From Volutella citrinella (lineage: Eukaryota > Ascomycota > Sordariomycetes > Hypocreales > Nectriaceae), in NCBI GenBank assembly GCA_034401135.1, contig JAWZSP010000003.1, forward strand, positions 3,038,001 to 3,102,000: a stretch of DNA of 64,000 bases, given 5' to 3'. Each line of letters starts with the position of its first letter. Position 1 is the first letter of the stretch. Under the pieces are notes generated by a model. The model searched no databases. It was not told the DNA's origin and worked only from the letters and a program-made list of their open reading frames with translations. Shown piece by piece: positions 9,189 to 23,019 of this stretch. Position numbers and translations under genes: made by a program.

Positions 9189-12100
9189 GATACCATTTGT
9201 GGATTTCTGTTGGGTTGATAGGACCACCTCACCAGCGTTGATGTACCATTATGAGCGACTTCTTCCACACAATACAAACCTTTCCGATACATACTAGCAG
9301 CTTGTGCATGGTGCAAACCCCAAAACCCATACAGTATTCCGCATTAGGACCAAAAACACGGTATCTGAGACCCTGTAGGGAGAGAGATATGGGGCGGTGG
9401 AGAGCGAGCTGGGGCATCTACTGGGCAGGTAAACGGCAGCCTGGGAGCGTTCCCCGTCGTTATCAGACAAGGAGGGAACTGCTCCAGGCATCCAGATAGA
9501 GGGGGAATATAAGAACATTGCATGTGCCGTTTTTCCACACCGACGTAAGCTCGCAACGGTGCAGTATGCACTAGTGAATTCGACAATTTGGGGCATCACG
9601 ACAATCGAATAATGATACTCAAATATTCACTCGGCTGATAGGCGGGGTCCATCGACGTCAGCCGAAACGAGGAACGAGGACACGGAGACGCTGCTTCTTC
9701 GACCATGGCGCATCCGAGCCCGATAGGTCGCCCATTCCAAGGAGGCGGTGGCGAGGCACTTCCCGTCCTGCTGGCCGGGCCATCGGCGATTGCTGGGTTA
9801 CGCTGAAGGAATCCCGCAGCGGGCAGGAAAGGCACCGATTTCACACGCCCTCGTCGCACGACCAGTCGAAACTCTAGGCTCGATGCGCGTCTTACAACCT
9901 AAACGAGAGGGAGAGCCACTACGTCCAATACCGAGTTCCATGCCATGCGCTATACGGCGCTCATGCAGCCAACGGCAACCGGGCGGCATCTACTAGGCAG
10001 CAGCAGTTGGGAGGGCATCGTGAGGCCAGCGACCGAGGGGGAAACACAAGCCGTGGACCTTTGTCCATAGTACAGAGGAGGCACAGAGCGAGCGAGCCTG
10101 CCGTGCGTCCGTGGCGGGCGCGGGGCTGGCGCATCGGCAGGCTGACGAGCGCGGCCAGTGACGAGCACGAGAATGCTGCTGCCTGAGCCAAGGGCATCAC
10201 CAGTCCCGTTGGCCAAGCCGAAAGCAGACGGGCGACAGCGCTCGACACCAACGCGGGGCGACAACACAAAGTGTGGTGGCGCGAGTTGGCCGGAAGATGG
10301 ATGTGGTTGCACTGACAACACTGGCTTTTGGTCGCAAGAGTGCACAATGCTAGTCTCGAGACCCAAGCCGTCTTGAAGAGGGTCCAGATCTTCTGATTCT
10401 GTGATGCCCCCTATTGAGAGATGGCAGAGGGTTCTTGATCTCCCAGAGACTCGAGACGGGAGTCGATAGATGCCAGAGCAAGTTAAATATACATGGCAGG
10501 GGAGGGGCACCCGTGCCTGGATGTCGCGCCAGCCATGAGCTGTTGACTCCCTGACGTGAGCGGTGAATCGAGGCACGGTTTGACACACATGATGACCTGC
10601 CCAGCTCCCATCAGTGGCGTTGCAGTACTCTTGACAGCTTCCAAGCGCTCCTGGGAGACACACCACCTGCGGCATGCGAATTTAGCACTGGCTCCCACAC
10701 AAGATCCCCCTCCAGAACTTAATTACATGAGGAGTGGCCGGTGACATGGAGTGAGTGGAGGCCCGGCTGGCACTGGAGTCACTGGGGGCCTACTAACGGA
10801 GCGCTATTCCACTGGAGCCCCGGCGAACGCTCCAGCATCCGGCGCCCACGATCCACACAGCCCGCAGGCTCGCCCCGTTTGGCACCGACTCGTGTGACCA
10901 CCCATCGCCATTATCCACAAGGAGCCGCTGAACCAGTCGGCATATTCGCTCGGCCCCAAGTCTTTGACCTGGTCTTCAGTAAACCCATACCACACTAATA
11001 CATTGGCAAGCCTAATCGAGGTAAGAGAGGACCGACCTTCATGACAGTTAAAGTCGACCGACCAGGCCCTCCGACATAATAAGCCAGAACCGGGCCAGCC
11101 GGCCGGGTTACGGCTTTGGGCAAGGCGGGGTGTGTGTTGGACGGGGAGAAATGCTGTCTCGCCATCTCAGACACGGGTGCACACTCTTGGGAGGGGGGGA
11201 CGGAACCGGGAACCCTGGAGCGTGGGAAGCGAAAGGATGAAGTCGCCCCCTTCGAAGCAATCAATTTCAGAATGCAGATGAAGCACCCACCTGACGTAAC
11301 GCAATCCCAAAATAAAGCACGACTCGAAATGGAGCGATCCCACTACGTATTGCCATGCGCGAGGCCGATCCAAAGCCCGCTGATGCAGTTGGCTTGAGTC
11401 TCCGCACAGACACCAGCCCGTTCAGCTCTCGCGGTGACGCTGCAATCATCCATCAATGATCAAGGCACTTCCCCCCCCCCCAGCCGGACAATTACTTTAA
11501 ACTTAAAACGGCACTGCCCCAAGAGCCGACAGCGGGCCGGCTCCGCGCGGTTCTGGGCTCGGGGCTGGGCAACGTGATGTTGCGCTCTCCGCCCAATCGG
11601 GATCGTGTGCGTCTGTCCCCCCGCCGCCTCTGTTCAAGCTCAAAACCTGCACTTGGCTGGCTCCGATGGTCCTCGCCGGCCACATGGCCTGTGGCGTTGA
11701 ATCTTCTGCAGCTCTGCTCGCGGGCCGTGAGTCGTAGAGCCGATTGCCACAGTAGTGGGCGTGGCTGGGGATGGGAGCCGTGGAGCAATGGAAGAAAGGC
11801 TGGGCTTCCACAAGTTCCACCCCACACTTCTGTGGGTCTACAGAATGGGCCGTTGCAACTCTAAGCTGGCCGCTGTGAGAAACTGTGCGCAGCCATCACC
11901 CGAAGGCGGGCGGTGTTCCGTCGTCGTCGTCGCTCTTGTTGTCGTCGTTGTTGTTTACTACTGCTTGGAGTCTTGGACTTGCTTGCTTTTTCCAATCATG
12001 GCGAGACCTGGGCAAGTTGGGCTCCATGAGACAGGTGGGACGCCGGGGCTGAGGTGAGTACGCCCAAAAGCACAGAGAGACAAACAAAAGCCTGAAACTC

Positions 12101-13516
12101 AGTCGTCTCCCTGCCTCGGTGCTGAGAGATCTACCGATGCTGTACTATGTACGGACGTGGCCAAATTTAACTGCGCATGGGCTGGCTAGATCCGGGCTCG
12201 GACATGTCAGAGAGACACAGTGAGCGCTCGGTGCATCACACGGCTGCCGGCCTTGGCAGTTCAGCTGGGTTGATGATGGATGAGCCATGTACCGCATTAC
12301 CCCTTCACACGAAGTACGTATTTGTAGTGGCAGTCGCACGCGCTACCAGTCTTGGGCAAGTAGAAACTGTTGCAGAATCTGGTAGCAGCCAATGCAGTCT
12401 CTCGTCGCGTTTTCTTCGATGAAGCCGCCGCTGGCTGATGAGTGATTGATTAGCGGAGCACCGACGTCGACGCCGTTCAGAATCTGGTTTTGCGGCCTTG
12501 CCCCTCCTGGGCCTGATCCCCCCTGTGGAGACACTGCAGGATTCAATGGGCCCATGGGGTAAGCCTGTCGGGTCCAGTGTCGTGCGGGAGCGAGCGCCAC
12601 GGACCCATGAAGGCAAAGCCGCCCGCAAAGCCCGCGCAGTCCATACAAATACTGAATCCCACCCGATTGCAGGCCCTGCCAATTCCCTGCTGATGTTGTT
12701 GTCCCGCGTCTAAGGGGGGAACCATGCTGCGACATTGATTGATGGATTTGCCGGCAGTTGCTGCTCGTTCACACAGCGCCTGCTCCGCCTCCACCCCTCC
12801 GCCCCCGCTGCCGTTTCTTCTCTCAGCCGCTCCAGCTTGCATTTTGTCATATCCTGCATCTACCTGCAGGTAGAGAGTATCGGTACCTACTGAGGCGTCA
12901 CCGTGCAGTCAGCCGTGGGTGCCAGTGTATCGGTGCCGCAGCCGGTGCAGCGCAACGTGCAGTGCAACGTGCGGTCGAAACAGCGGAAACAGCCTCATCA
13001 CACCCGACCCGGACAGCACCACCGTCAGCCCTCACTCCCACCATCGACGCCACGCTCCGCCATCTTCAACCTCTCTGCTCCGAATGAGCGCTCGCCCAGC
13101 CTCCGAGTCCTTATCCGCGTCCGCTGTCTCGATTCGATTCCATGCTCGATCGTCCATCAAGCCAGCCGAACTGCCTCGCCTTCTTCCGTACCTGCCCTTT
13201 CAGACACAAAAGTTCCACACATCTTTTAGCTCTCTAGGCCAGTGTCTCGTCTCCACCACCAACTCGCCTCAACCCAACTTGATCCACCCGCTTTGAAATT
13301 GATTGCGACTTCTCTGGAAGGGCAATTCCTTTTTCTCTCGGTCTTGCACATCAACCTGGGTTCTAACCGTCGCCGCTGTTGCAGTCAACAGATACTGGAA
13401 ATACATCCTCACCAGCTCGCCTCGGGCCGCGCCCACTCAGCCATTACTCGGCCGGGCATTCGCTCGGCCCTTCTCCCACGAGCGCTCACCGTCGCCAATA
13501 GCGCGCGCCCGCCATC
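9189..13516. other. 4.3-kb gene-free interval
   Basis: Both strands hold many open frames, the longest 241 codons at 9950-10675 on the minus strand, but none shows a recognisable domain, a sensible start context or matching splice signals. Composition is GC-rich, with homopolymer runs (C tract near 11470) and a CGT/TTG trinucleotide patch near 11920-11965. From about 12740 the plus strand becomes strongly pyrimidine-rich, typical of fungal promoters and leaders, and leads into the sugar transporter at 13517. A long non-coding transcript cannot be excluded. Confidence 0.5.
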
Positions 13517-15789
13517 ATGACTTCTCATCTAGGCGATAACAGGCCGAAATCGTATGCCTCTTCTCCGCCCATGGAGGGCACTCCTCATGGGCAACGTGAA
13601 GCTGACTCCGTTGGCCTACAAAGCGCTGACGATGACCTCTACCCATTCACCTATCCCGTCGAGCATGCCCGCCGACCATCCGAAGCCTATGTCAACCTCA
13701 ACTCTAACCTCGATGCCAAGTAAGTGCTCGCATGAATACCATAGACCTCGCTTCTTACCTGGAGTCCCTCCATGCGTCTCTGGGTCCCCCCACCCCCCCT
13801 CCCGACGCAGTCCTAACGCTGGCAAACAGAATCAAGAATCCTTTGATAGGCATCCCCCGCGAGAGGCTTATGACACAGGTCGACGAGTTCTGTCGAGAAA
13901 AGAACCTGCAGGAATACCACAGCATCATCCGGAAAGGCGCATTGGTTGCGCAAGACCCAACGGGGTACGAAGACATTACCGGAGACGAGGCCCTTGATGC
14001 CATTGAAGTGGAAGCCCTGCGCGACGAGGTCCTCCACAAGTGGCGAGTCCCCAACGTCCTGTACCTCACCATTGCCACCTGTTCCATCGGAGCGGCGGTG
14101 CAGGGATGGGACCAGACGGGCTCAAACGGCGCCAACCTCGACTTCCCCGAAGCCTACCATATCGCCTCAAACAGCATCCGCGACAAACTCATCGTCGGCT
14201 TGGTCAACGCGGCCCCCTACATCGGCACTGCTTTATTTGGCTGCTGGCTATCGGACCCCTTGAACCAGTACTTTGGACGACGGGGCACAATCTTCTTTTC
14301 AGCCAACTTCTGTCTCTGGCCCGTTCTCGGGAGCGCATTCTGCCAAAGCTGGCAGCAGTTGCTTATATGCCGACTGCTACTGGGCGTCGGCATGGGAACT
14401 AAAGCCTCTACAGGTATGTCCCTTGACCCTCAATAATGACAATGTCTTCAGGAGTGTACCTCTCTCAACAAGGAAAGCCAGAGTCTGACACTTGACAATT
14501 CAGTTCCCATTTTTGCCGCCGAGAACTCGCCAGCACCCATCCGAGGTGCCCTCGTCATGAGTTGGCAAATGTGGACGGCGTTTGGAATCTTCCTCGGCAC
14601 TTGCGCAAACGTCGTCGTCACCAAGATTGAATTCGGTGCCTGGCGGTTCCAGCTCGGCTCGGCATTCATCCCGGCAGTGCCGCTGGTCATCCTAATCTAC
14701 TTTTGCCCCGAGTCTCCTCGCTGGTACATGAAGAAGAACCGGTACATTGACGCAATGAAATCTCTGCTGCGACTGCGAAACCATCCGGTCCAGGCAGGCC
14801 GCGATCTCTATTACATCCACGCCCAGCTGGAGCTTGAGTTTGAGTTTATCGGCAAGGGAAACTACATCAACAGGTTCATCGAGCTGTTTACAATCCCCCG
14901 GGTGAGGCGCGCGACTCTGGCCTCGTTCATTGTCATGATTGCTCAGCAAATGTGTGGCATAAACATCATCGCGTTCTACTCGACAACGGTCTTTGTAGAT
15001 GCTGGGGCGGATAAGTTCCAGGCTCTACTGGCCTCTCTTGGATTCGGTTTGGTCAACTTCGTTTTCGCGTGGCCCGCCATTTGGACCATCGACACATTCG
15101 GCCGACGAAGCCTGCTTCTTTTCACGTTCCCCCAAATGGCGTGGACGCTCCTGGCCGCGGGTCTTTGCACGCTCATCCCAGGGCCCGGCGGCGTACACTT
15201 GGCCATGGTGGCATTTTTCGTCTACCTATTCGCCGCATTTTATTCGCCTGGCGAAGGCCCCGTGCCGTTTACATACTCGGCCGAGGTCTTTCCGCTGTCA
15301 CATCGTGAGGTTGGCATGGCTTGGGCGGTGGCTACCTGTCTGTTCTGGGCTGCTGTTCTCTCCATCACGTTTCCCCTGATGCTCGACAGGGTAGGCGTGC
15401 TGGGGTCCTTCATGATATATGCCAGCTTCAACGTCATTGCATTCGTCCTGATTTTCCTCCTAGTGCCCGAAACGAAACAGCGGACATTGGAAGAACTAGA
15501 CTACATCTTTGCCGTGCCTACGCGCGTCTTCATGAAATACCAGATCACCAAAGCCCTGCCTTGGTGGTGCAGAAGGTGGATTCTTTTGCAGCGAGACGCT
15601 GCCTTGGAGCCTCTATATCAGCTAGACATTGCGGATCACGACGACACCCACAGCAGCGATGCTGGCTACGAGAACGACAAGGCCCGAGTTGACCTCAAGG
15701 ATAGTTTGGGCTTTTCGTCGGCGGTCAACCAAGACCTCAGCCAGCACCGATCCAACGAGACAACCTCCGAAACAACATACGCCCGCTGA
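13517..15789 (+). CDS. Sugar porter family MFS transporter
   Basis: Three exons (13517-13719, 13830-14413, 14504-15789) encode 690 aa; both introns are GT-AG and the first has a CTAAC branch site. A long cytosolic N-terminus (about 140 residues) precedes the first membrane helix. Sugar-porter signatures follow: [15 protein letters not shown] after helix 1, YFGRRGTIF in loop 2-3, [31 protein letters not shown] before the central loop, [13 protein letters not shown] in helix 7, FGRRSLLLF, and [15 protein letters not shown] after helix 12. It should be a plasma-membrane proton symporter for a sugar or polyol; the substrate is not readable from sequence. The acidic C-tail is about 70 residues. 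It stands alone, with over 4 kb of gene-free DNA on each side. Confidence 0.9.
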
Positions 15790-18700
15790 GGCTACTCACC
15801 TCTCTATGTCGAATTTTCCATTTTCTTCTGATGTCATTTTGTCACTTTTGATACGACTTGATTCCCCCTATGATACCCCGGTTGGATACTGGTTAGGCGA
15901 AATGTTGTTTACAGCCCAGATTTGTTACGGAGTTGGAATTTCGCGGCAGGTGGTTGCGTAGTAAATGATTTACAAACGACGCCACGTACCTAGCAACCAA
16001 AGAGAACATATCCATTCCCACGATTGTCTGCCCTTGGTTGGCCGTTGAGCTGAATGATAACTTTCTAAGATGGCTAGAACCTCTCTTTTTCTGTTTCATC
16101 GTGTAGCAAACTCATAATCCTGGTTTCGTGTAGCAAAGAGTTACGTGGATTTGTCTATAAGCCAACGGCATGACCGTTGGGCTACTGGCCTGGGGGAAAC
16201 TCTGCCGTATGTTGGCAAAGCCGGCATATTGCAATTTAAGGATCGACCGAGAAAGAGCAACGTGTAGAGAAAATCATTGCCAGTCCGACATGTGGGCACG
16301 GAAGTAGAGCTAGGTGGGATGACTGACGTGCTGTGTCTTGCTGTTGTCTAACTCGGACAAGAAAGACATGCCTTGGCACCTAGTCAGAAGCTCCCGTTGT
16401 CAACGACCCTCTCATATGACGCCATTAGCTGCCCGTGGACACGAACAAAAGCGGAACTGAATTCGATCGCTCAAACGTGACATGTCCTCGATCGACACTG
16501 CCGGCGGTTAACTGCGGAGAAGACCTCGGCAAGCCAACCGATCGACAGAAGCGCTTCTGGCGTAGGGTAGACATCTCCATACGACCGCCATGAGCCCAAT
16601 GATCTCAGCGCTTGACCGCGGGGTGGCGGGTGCGAATTCGGCGTTGATGGATAGATCGAGCGCCAAGAACACCCACCGGAACCAACTCGATACGAGGAAT
16701 GGAGTTCGCGTAGGCGAGGGGTGGTGAAGAAGATCTCTACTCGACAGTGGTACAGCAAGATGCGACCTGCCCAGCCATGACGAGATCGGTACACAGCCAA
16801 CGCACGTATTGCGAGATGAGATGAGATGAAACTGCTATGGGTGGAGAGAGCCTAACCAATGAGTGCTAGGCTGTCAGGGCTCTCTCTGGGGAAAAGAGCT
16901 CCCAGTCAAACGAACGGCTAGGCTGAGGCATTGGGGAGGAGCCGGAGGGGACGAAATTGCAGACCCTGGGGCTGCAAGGAGGCATTTTCTGCTTTGTTTC
17001 ATCTCCATTTTCAATGCCATCCATGATCCGCCCATCCCCGATTGCCAGCTAGCCTTACCGGGGGGGACCAGGCATAGGGTCCATTGTTTCATAGAAAGCC
17101 TGTAATTTGGGTCGGCGGATATTCGTCTGTGTTGATTGTCAGCAAGGGGTAATATTCCGCTGCTCCAAGCCAGCCTGTAAGAAGGCCCCGACTGGCGACT
17201 ACATGGGCGCTGTAGGATAGCCGCGGGATAGTGCTTGATCCTTGCGTTTGTGGCTGACCATGCCATTTCGTCGGACACGTTTCCTTGGTCTCCTCTGGCG
17301 ATATCGCGTCCTGCAGGGGAATGCACGCTGGTGGCAGCGGATCATGTCACAGCACAGCCGTCGTGGGATTCGAAGGAACACGGCAAAGGAACCCAACAAC
17401 GGCATGGTCACCAAGAACCAGTGGCGGAGGCAGCCCCATCGGAGACGTCATGGAGCGTCGAGTGACGACGGCTTCGGGAGAGCCTCCTGAGCAGAGTTGG
17501 CTCGCTTGGCGATTGCGCGGCGCGGCGGGTTCGATGGGAGGCAGGAGTAGCGTCGCGCTAAAATCATTGTGTGAGGGATACTGAGGTTGACGGCAAACAA
17601 GCCTCCCTGCAAGCTAATAATACAGTACGAATGCACCATTCATTGGCAGGATGGCCGAACTTCCGAGGAGCAGGGTGGCTTTACGCAAGCCAGGAGCTCC
17701 ATGATGCCAAGGAAAGGAAGGAGCTTGTCCCTCGACTTCCTCTGCTCTCGCTCCTTCACGGCGGATGAGGCTGGACTCTGATGAAACGACTGGTAGTAAC
17801 CTTTCTGGCTCTATGATGTTGCAATGTCATCAAATCCCAACACGAACAGTCCGTCCGTGCCTTGGCATCTTCGATGAGCGCTTCGGGCACTCTCTGCAGC
17901 GATCTTGGGGAGCCTTGTTGTCAATCCGACAATCCCTTCTCTGAATGGGAGACCCCAAGCCTCCAAGATCTCTGGCCACTGGTAACTGGGTCCACGACTC
18001 CAGCGAGCGAGGGTGCGATGGGTCGAGGATGGGGCTGGATGGATCTCGTGTTTGGGCCTCGGATCCACTTGCTTTCCCCAGTTCTTCCTTGAAGTTCCTG
18101 TTCTCGTTGGCGCGAGAGCTGGAGCTTTCTTTTCTCGGCGCAGAACTTGCAAGGTTTTTTTTTCACTCCCTCTGCACTCCGTACGGACTAACAGCGTAGC
18201 GAACAAGGAAGTGCTCAGCATGTTGAGTCAGTGAGTGTTATGCAGTATACTACGTAATTTGCGCTGAAGCAGGTCGGCATGCACGAGCGGCCACAGCATT
18301 ACGCAGATGCACATCGATTGTCGCTTTCGCTGCCACCAGTTGGTATGCTGAAGCACATGGCTGTTCCTTCGCCCTCTAAGCGAATTGCCTGGCTGTCCGC
18401 CAGCGCACAGGATCGGCACACTTGTCGTCCAACTGCCCTTGGAGCTGCCCACGGCTGCGTCTGACGAACGGGTTGCCTGTCGTGCAGCCAATCCAGGCTC
18501 TTGGTTGCGGAGAGGTGAAACAAACAAGGGGCTGCCACAGGCGGGACCCTCCTCCCGAAGGGCAATGGTGGTGCTGTCAGTGGCTGGGTTGGAGTGGGCC
18601 GGCCCCTATTTGGTAAGTCTGGCGGCTTTGGGCAACGTTGCAGCGTCGTTGCTTGCCCCTGGCGTGGCGCCTCCCCCTGGATGGAGGTACAACAAGTGGC

Positions 18701-19930
18701 GGCTGCAGGGCCCCGGAAGGTTTGCCATGGACCATGGTTGCACGGCCACCACCGAAGAGGACTAAGTGCCGGTATATTACTTGGCTGCTTGGCCCTGTAA
18801 GGTCAGGTACTTTACGAGACGTACCCGGTGGAAATCATGGGCCTTGGGATGCCTCCTAGGGCGCGGATCCCTCTTCAGCTGCCCAGGACGAGTGTCCAAT
18901 GACGTCTGGATGAGCACCATCGGGTCACCCTGAAACCCCACCACCGGGCTCCGCTGTGAGGCATGCTGGCCTCGGTACGTCCTGGAACAGCCGATCCGAT
19001 CCCAAGGATCAAGGTACCTGAAGCAGCGGTATGGGCGGATGGGGACCGGGATGGTTGGTTGCGTGGAGCGGCGGGCCCGGCGCAAGGCCCCCTAAAAATG
19101 CGCGCTACAGTGGGCAGTGGCTTGAGTGGCAAGCTGACGGGACGTTGGCGATTGGTACGACAGTACTAGTATGTCAGGTACCGTACAGTACGCGACGCAG
19201 GTTCTCGACAACGGCACACATCAATTTCGTAACCTTACTGACCGATCCTCCAACCCCGAAAATCCTGTCAGATGTGTCGTCTGCCTTTCGTTTCCTATCG
19301 CCAACTATTTTCTCCACCACGTTCGTTCCGGTCCTAAAACCACTTCCCTCCCCTTCCCACCCCCCCCGGCCCTGCCTCCCCCTTCTTCTTTCTATTTTTC
19401 GCCCTCGGAGCTCTTTCGTTTCCGTTCCGTTGTCGTAGTCGTCCAGTGTCCTGAGCCTGGTCCACCACAAGCACATGCACTCTCGAAGAGGCAGTGGCCC
19501 CAACCCTCGTTCTTTGTTCTGAAAGGGGGATTGCATTATATCACCACACATCTGTTTGCCGCATTATTCTGATTGATTGACGAAACGCGGGTCCTCGTCC
19601 TGCCTGGAGCTAGCCTTCAGCAACATTTCCTGCAACCCTACCACCGTCAACCCAACCTCAAGTACTACAAGAAAGAGGATTTGATATCCATTTCTGTTCG
19701 ACCTACTATACCCGGCCTTGACACCCACCCCTCCGACGTGATCGGTTTCGCTTCCCCCCTTTGACTGGCTGTGCGCCTCGATTCCTCGCTAGCCATCCCT
19801 GGCTCCCACGTTGCTTCGTCGCACAACCTCCTTCGTCATCCACGCGTTCGACATCTGAAACCGCTGCGTCAAGCGCCTTGCCCTCCTTGGAGCCTCGACT
19901 GGTCTCGACAGAAACTCCTATCTGGCCGCA
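15790..19930. other. 4.1-kb gene-free interval
   Basis: No open frame here has recognisable domains. The first 300 bases are the transporter 3' flank. The last 600 bases include a CT-rich tract (about 19320-19440), the likely promoter and leader of the mechanosensitive channel gene. Confidence 0.5.
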
Positions 19931-22689
19931 ATGGTGAACCGTCACCCGTCTTTATCCCCACGCAACTCGGGCTTTATTTCTCTAGGAAAGAGCAACAGCC
20001 GCGACATGGGGGACAATATCCAGCTCACACCCGTCAGGAGCAATGTCTCAACCAAATCCGCCGGCCATCGCAAGGGTGGCCAAGAACTTCCCACCAGCTT
20101 CGAAAGCAACGACGCCGAGGACGAGAAGGATGGACAGGGCCACCGAGGTCGCCGGCGAAAGCTGGAGGGAAAGCTTGATCGTACCGACTCTGGCGATGAA
20201 GGTTTCGGCCTGAACAGCATGGGTCGGCTGTACAACAAGATTGTTGGCTGGTCCGTCGTCACTCGATACCTCGTCTACGTCCTTCCCGTCGCCGTGTTCC
20301 TCGCGGTGCCTCTCATCGTTATTCCCCTTACTGGGCACAAGGATGATATTTTCGTCGGCGGCGTGCCTGCGGGCGGTGGTGACAGGCCGACGCTGTTTAA
20401 GCTTTTCCTCTGGATCATGATTATGTGGCTCTCGTTGTGGATTGCCAAGGTGGTAGCTTGGCTGCTACCGAGCATTTTCATGTTCTTCTGTGGCGTCGTC
20501 AGCCCCGGCACCCGCAAGTACGCCCAAGTCCTGCGAAACCTGGTTATTCCTATGTCCTTCTTCTTCTGGGCCCTCGCCTCTTGGGTCACTTTCACGGGTT
20601 TGTACAAGGACTTCAATGATGTCTCCTGGACTCAGACGATGGAGCGCATTTTGGGTGCGCTCTTCGTGTCTTCTGCCATCTTCCTGATTGAAAAGGCCAT
20701 CGTGCAGGCCATTGGTATCACATATCACCAGCGATCCTTCGCCAACCGAATCAAGGTGTCGAAGCGGGATGTGCACTTGATTGGTCTGCTTTACGACGCG
20801 TCACGCACACTCTTCCCCATGTACTGCCCGGAGTTCGCAGCCGAGGACCACATCATCAATGATAGCCTGAATTTGACGATTCCTGGGCAGAAGAAGTCAC
20901 ACAAGAGGAAGGGCTCAGCTACCCCAATGAAGCTACTCAACAATGTAGGCCGAGTCGGAGACAAGGTTACTTCAGTATTCGGCAACATTGCTTCGGAGAT
21001 CACTGGCAAGGAAGTCTTCAACCCAAACTCGGCTCACTCTATTGTCGTTGAGGCCTTGGAGAAAGCCAAGTCTTCCGAGGCATTGGCTAAGCGTATCTGG
21101 ATGTCTTTTGTCGTGGAGAACCACAATTCGCTTTTCGTCGAGGACTTCCAGGAGGTCCTTGGTCCTGCTTACAAGGATGAGGCCGAAGAGGCATTCTACG
21201 CTATCGATAATGACGAGAACGGAGATATCAGTCTCGATGAGATGATCCGAAAGATCGTCGAAATCGGTCAGGAAAGGAAGGCCATTGGCGAGGGCATGAA
21301 AGATATCGGCCAGGCTCTCCGAGTTTTCGACAAGATCCTGCTCTTTGTTGTCCTGTTGATCGTCGTCTTCGTTTTCCGTAAGTTGAAAATCGCATCTGGT
21401 GTCGTTCGACGTGTGTGGCTAACAAGTTTTTAGTCGCGTTCTTTAACAGCTCCTTCATTGCTACCCTCGCAACTGCTGGAACGACTTTGCTATCTCTGTC
21501 ATTCATCTTCGCCGTTACCTGCCAGGAGTTCTTGGGCTCTTGCATCTTTCTCTTTGTCAAGCATCCATACGATGTTGGTGACCGCGTGGATATCAACAAC
21601 ATGTCGCTTGTGGTCGACAAGATCTCTCTTCTTTACAGCGTTTTCACTCGTATCGACAGACAGCAGGTTGTTCAGGTGAGTTACGGCATCCCACAGCTTG
21701 AGTGAATAATCTAACGATTCAAGGTACCCAACATTGTATTGAACAACACCTGGATTGAGAACATTTCTCGCAGTAAGGCCATGTCCGAGACTTTGGAGGT
21801 CAATGTGTCCTTTGACACCACTTTCGAGGACGTTGAACTTCTTCGGGCCGAGATGGAGAAGTTTGTGCGTGATCCAGAGAACTCGCGCGATTTCCAGCCC
21901 AAGTTCAACATCAGCATTGGTGGTGTTGGTAATCTGGACAAACTCTTGCTCTACGTAGGAGTGAAGCACAAATCCAACTGGCACAATGACGGCGTTCGTG
22001 CCACCCGTCGATCCAAGTTCATGTGCGCTCTGGCTCTGGCTCTCAAGAAGGTGCCCATCTACCCTCCTGGAGGCGGTTATGAACCTCTTGGCGGACCTGG
22101 AAACCCGTCCTACTCGGTCACCGTTTCCGATTCGGACGCTGCCAAGAAGCGTGACGAGTTCAGCCAGAAGAAGGAGGAAAAGCGAATGGTTCCCTCTCAC
22201 AAGGATGAGGAAACCGAAAAGCAAGCCGCCTCGGGCATCAACACTCGACCGGTTTTATCCGAGATTGGAGACGATAACACCCTGAGCTCGGAGGACCTAG
22301 ATCGTGGAAAGGATGTGGAGGCTCTCCGGACCGAACTTCGCCGTGAGAACACGCGCGGACGACGCAAGGCTGGTGAAGCGCTCCCCACGCTGACCGTGAG
22401 CGACGAATCCGCCCCTCGAATCTCTGTGTCTAGCCAACCCCGGAGCCCTCAGCATAGCCCCTTTGACGAAGAGGCAGAGACCGGTATGGGCACCACTCCT
22501 TACCATTCCAACCTGGCAGCCGGCTCCTCTGGAAGTTCCTATCGACCCTACCCAGGCACAAGTGGACAGACTCAGATGCAACACCCGCTTGCTCGAGCCT
22601 CACCTCAGGGACCACCCCAGGGACCGCCACAAGGACCGCCAAGAGCACAAGGGCCTCCCCAGGGACCGCCGCCTGCTGGACAGCGCTGA
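19931..22689 (+). CDS. MscS-family mechanosensitive channel with EF-hand
   Basis: Three exons (19931-21377, 21434-21675, 21724-22689) encode 884 aa. After a charged cytosolic N-terminus come several membrane helices (from about residue 115), then one canonical EF-hand loop DNDENGDISLDE (about residues 426-437). The MscS core follows: a pore-lining Ala/Gly/Thr-rich helix with TLATAGTTLLSLSF and the beta-domain signature FVKHPYDVGDRVDINN. The arrangement matches Msy1/Msy2 of fission yeast and the fungal/plant-type MscS proteins, which sit in ER or cortical membranes and limit calcium entry during hypo-osmotic shock. The C-tail is a disordered region of about 250 residues ending in tandem GPPQ-type repeats. 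Both introns are very short (56 and 48 bp). A second ATG at codon 26 is an alternative start. Confidence 0.9.
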
Positions 22690-23019
22690 GCCCCTCCCCA
22701 GCTGAGACGAGGCAGTCCAGGAAGGAGAGCACGCGAACCGTGGCATTATCAAAACACTGAACCGGTGGGCTGTATCTCATTGGGGTATATTGGATTGCTT
22801 AGTGTCGTTAATTGAGGATAAGCTAAGCATCCTGGGTGGCAAAAAGGAGGAAATAATTTGCCTTTACGAAAAACCGAATTCTGAGATGGCGATTGGGCAT
22901 CTCATGTTCGCATTGTTACGACTTCAAGACCTTAGATCATCGCTATAACTCTAGAACAGAAATTATTGACACTTGAGAATGATTTGATTTGCATTTGTCT
23001 TGGTTGTGTGCTGAGTGCT
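22690..23019. other. Convergent intergenic spacer
   Basis: 330 bp between the stops of the MscS gene (plus) and the dienelactone hydrolase gene (minus). It must hold both 3' UTRs and polyadenylation sites; nothing else is visible. Confidence 0.6.

Noticed and set aside
9950..10675. 241-codon minus-strand open frame in the 4.3-kb gap
   Set aside because: No domain, irregular composition, no conserved-looking start or splice context; expected by chance in GC-rich DNA.
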